A DNA stretch of 6,340 nt, taken from positions 1 to 6,340 of the forward strand of contig CANBUF010000124.1 of assembly GCA_947372575.1 (NCBI GenBank). Direction: 5' to 3'. A model generated the notes under the pieces. The model saw nothing but the letters and a program-made list of their open reading frames with translations, was not told where the DNA came from and did not search any database. Origin of the DNA: Alcaligenaceae bacterium (lineage in GTDB: Bacteria; Pseudomonadota; Gammaproteobacteria; Burkholderiales; Burkholderiaceae). This document shows, piece after piece, positions 5,504 to 6,340 of the stretch; position 1 is the first letter of the stretch; every line of letters begins with the position of its first letter. Position numbers and translations under genes: made by a program.

Positions 5504-6340
5504 TTAGTCGAGCTTGATACCTTTTTCATTCAGGTATTTCACAGCGCCTGGATGAAAGGGAATCGGGGTCGATGCTGACTTCTGGTCATTGATCGACAGC
5601 GTCGCGTATTCTTGGTGTGTACGAACAAGCTCATCCTTATTATCAAAGATGGCTTTCACGATATTGTAGGCTTGCGCATCGGGCATATTGCCATTAACCA
5701 CCAGAATATTGGCAACCGAAGCAATCTGATTATCCTGAGGCATACCGCTATACGTTGCTTTAGGAATCACATCTTTGAAATACAGATTCCCGTATTTCTT
5801 GTTCATGATGTCAACTTCATCGGCATGGTCAATCATCGCGATCTTCATGCCTGGGCTATTCGCCAGATCAGTCACTGCTGCAGTTGGCAAGCCACCCACC
5901 CAGAAAAAAGCTTCGATCTTGCGATCTTTAATGGCATTGACCGACTCCGACACACTCAATCGCTCACGCCTGACATCCTTATCCTTGTCCAGTCCCGCTG
6001 CTTCGAGCAGTCGAAAAGCCATGACTTCCGTAGCACTTCCAGGCGCCCCAGTACTGATACGTTTACCCTTGAGGTCTTTCATGGTTTTAATGCCAGTCGC
6101 CTCAACCGTCACCACGTGCATACGGTTTGGATACAGGATTAAAAGCGTCTTGAGATCGACTTTTTTACCTTTGAATTTCCCATCGCCATCCAGTGCATCC
6201 TTGGCCGCATCCGCCATCGTGAACGCGAGATAAGGTTTGCCTGAGTTGATCAGATTCAGGTTATCGACTGAGCCGCCCGTGACCTCGGCCGTGGCCGACA
6301 TCCCTGCAACATGTTTGGACAAGACGGAGGCGAGTCCCCC
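5504..6340 (-). CDS. TAXI family TRAP transporter solute-binding protein (N-terminus beyond window)
   Basis: This is the periplasmic solute-binding protein of the TRAP system, TAXI class. 278 residues are visible; family members are about 310-330, so the signal peptide and first roughly 40 residues lie past the right edge. The frame stays open to 6340 and reads GGLASVLSKHVAGMSA, which matches the family's usual continuation of its glycine-rich ligand region, so the TTG at 6322 is an internal leucine and not a start. Further family features are VTGGSVDNLNLI (about 20-31), STGAPGSATEVMA (about 96-108), a dipeptide-rich FFWVGGLP segment (about 145-152) and a C-terminal PFHPGAVKYLNEKGI. It precedes the fused permease on the same strand. 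Glutamate-type or other carboxylate ligands are known for some relatives; the ligand here is unassigned. Confidence 0.94.
   Translation of the reverse strand, partial: GGLASVLSKHVAGMSATAEVTGGSVDNLNLINSGKPYLAFTMADAAKDALDGDGKFKGKKVDLKTLLILYPNRMHVVTVEATGIKTMKDLKGKRISTGAPGSATEVMAFRLLEAAGLDKDKDVRRERLSVSESVNAIKDRKIEAFFWVGGLPTAAVTDLANSPGMKIAMIDHADEVDIMNKKYGNLYFKDVIPKATYSGMPQDNQIASVANILVVNGNMPDAQAYNIVKAIFDNKDELVRTHQEYATLSINDQKSASTPIPFHPGAVKYLNEKGIKLD

Noticed and set aside
5612..6233. Long plus-strand open frames (5612-6142 and 5775-6233) opposite the TAXI binding-protein gene
   Set aside because: Their translations show no family signature, and the minus-strand frame here is a clear TAXI protein; they are antisense shadows.
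6320..6322. TTG as the start codon of the TAXI binding protein
   Set aside because: The frame stays open to the window edge and the upstream residues (GGLASV) continue the family pattern, so the gene starts outside the window.
1..6340. Mobile elements, CRISPR arrays, tRNA or rRNA genes
   Set aside because: No transposase or integrase motifs, no regularly spaced repeats, and no tRNA-like or rRNA-like stretches were seen on either strand.

Overview
The window looks like ordinary chromosomal DNA of a Gram-negative proteobacterium, most likely a betaproteobacterium of the order Burkholderiales. This rests on the family mix: a Tat-exported binding protein, a TAXI-type TRAP transporter with a fused permease, and a periplasmic histidine phosphatase. 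Base composition is roughly balanced, and I see no compositional break, transposase, integrase, tRNA, rRNA or CRISPR array. The taxonomic guess comes from recalled family resemblance, not from a search.

Layout from left to right: (1) At 88-1083, minus strand, lies a substrate-binding protein of the NitT/TauT/SsuA-like ABC family with a twin-arginine signal. The first 37 bases hold a 9-bp dyad and what may be the start of the next gene of that operon. (2) The 291-bp gap 1084-1374 separates this gene from a divergent gene and holds several dyads and a spaced direct repeat. (3) At 1375-2403, plus strand, lies a NixA/HoxN/NicT-family nickel/cobalt permease. (4) Converging on it, on the minus strand, are a small ribbon-helix-helix-like protein (3061-3336) followed by an exported histidine phosphatase (2460-3035). 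(5) At 3423-6340, minus strand, lies a TAXI-TRAP transporter operon. The solute-binding protein comes first and is cut by the right edge, so its signal peptide is missing. It is followed by the fused 4TM/12TM permease, with a hairpin between the two genes and a terminator-like dyad over the permease stop codon.

The region is therefore mainly about uptake: one ABC binding protein, one metal permease and one sodium- or proton-coupled TRAP system. The TRAP pair is a complete two-component transporter: the binding protein captures an organic anion in the periplasm and delivers it to the fused permease. The ABC binding protein must work with an ATPase and a permease encoded outside the window. Nothing shows that the three transport systems share a substrate.

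I do not find a convincing new system. The most useful observations are at the RNA/DNA level: a stem-loop overlapping the ribosome binding site of the ABC binding protein, a dyad at the left edge with a Shine-Dalgarno-like loop, a possible operator region upstream of the nickel permease, and an Asp-to-Asn change in a normally conserved permease motif.
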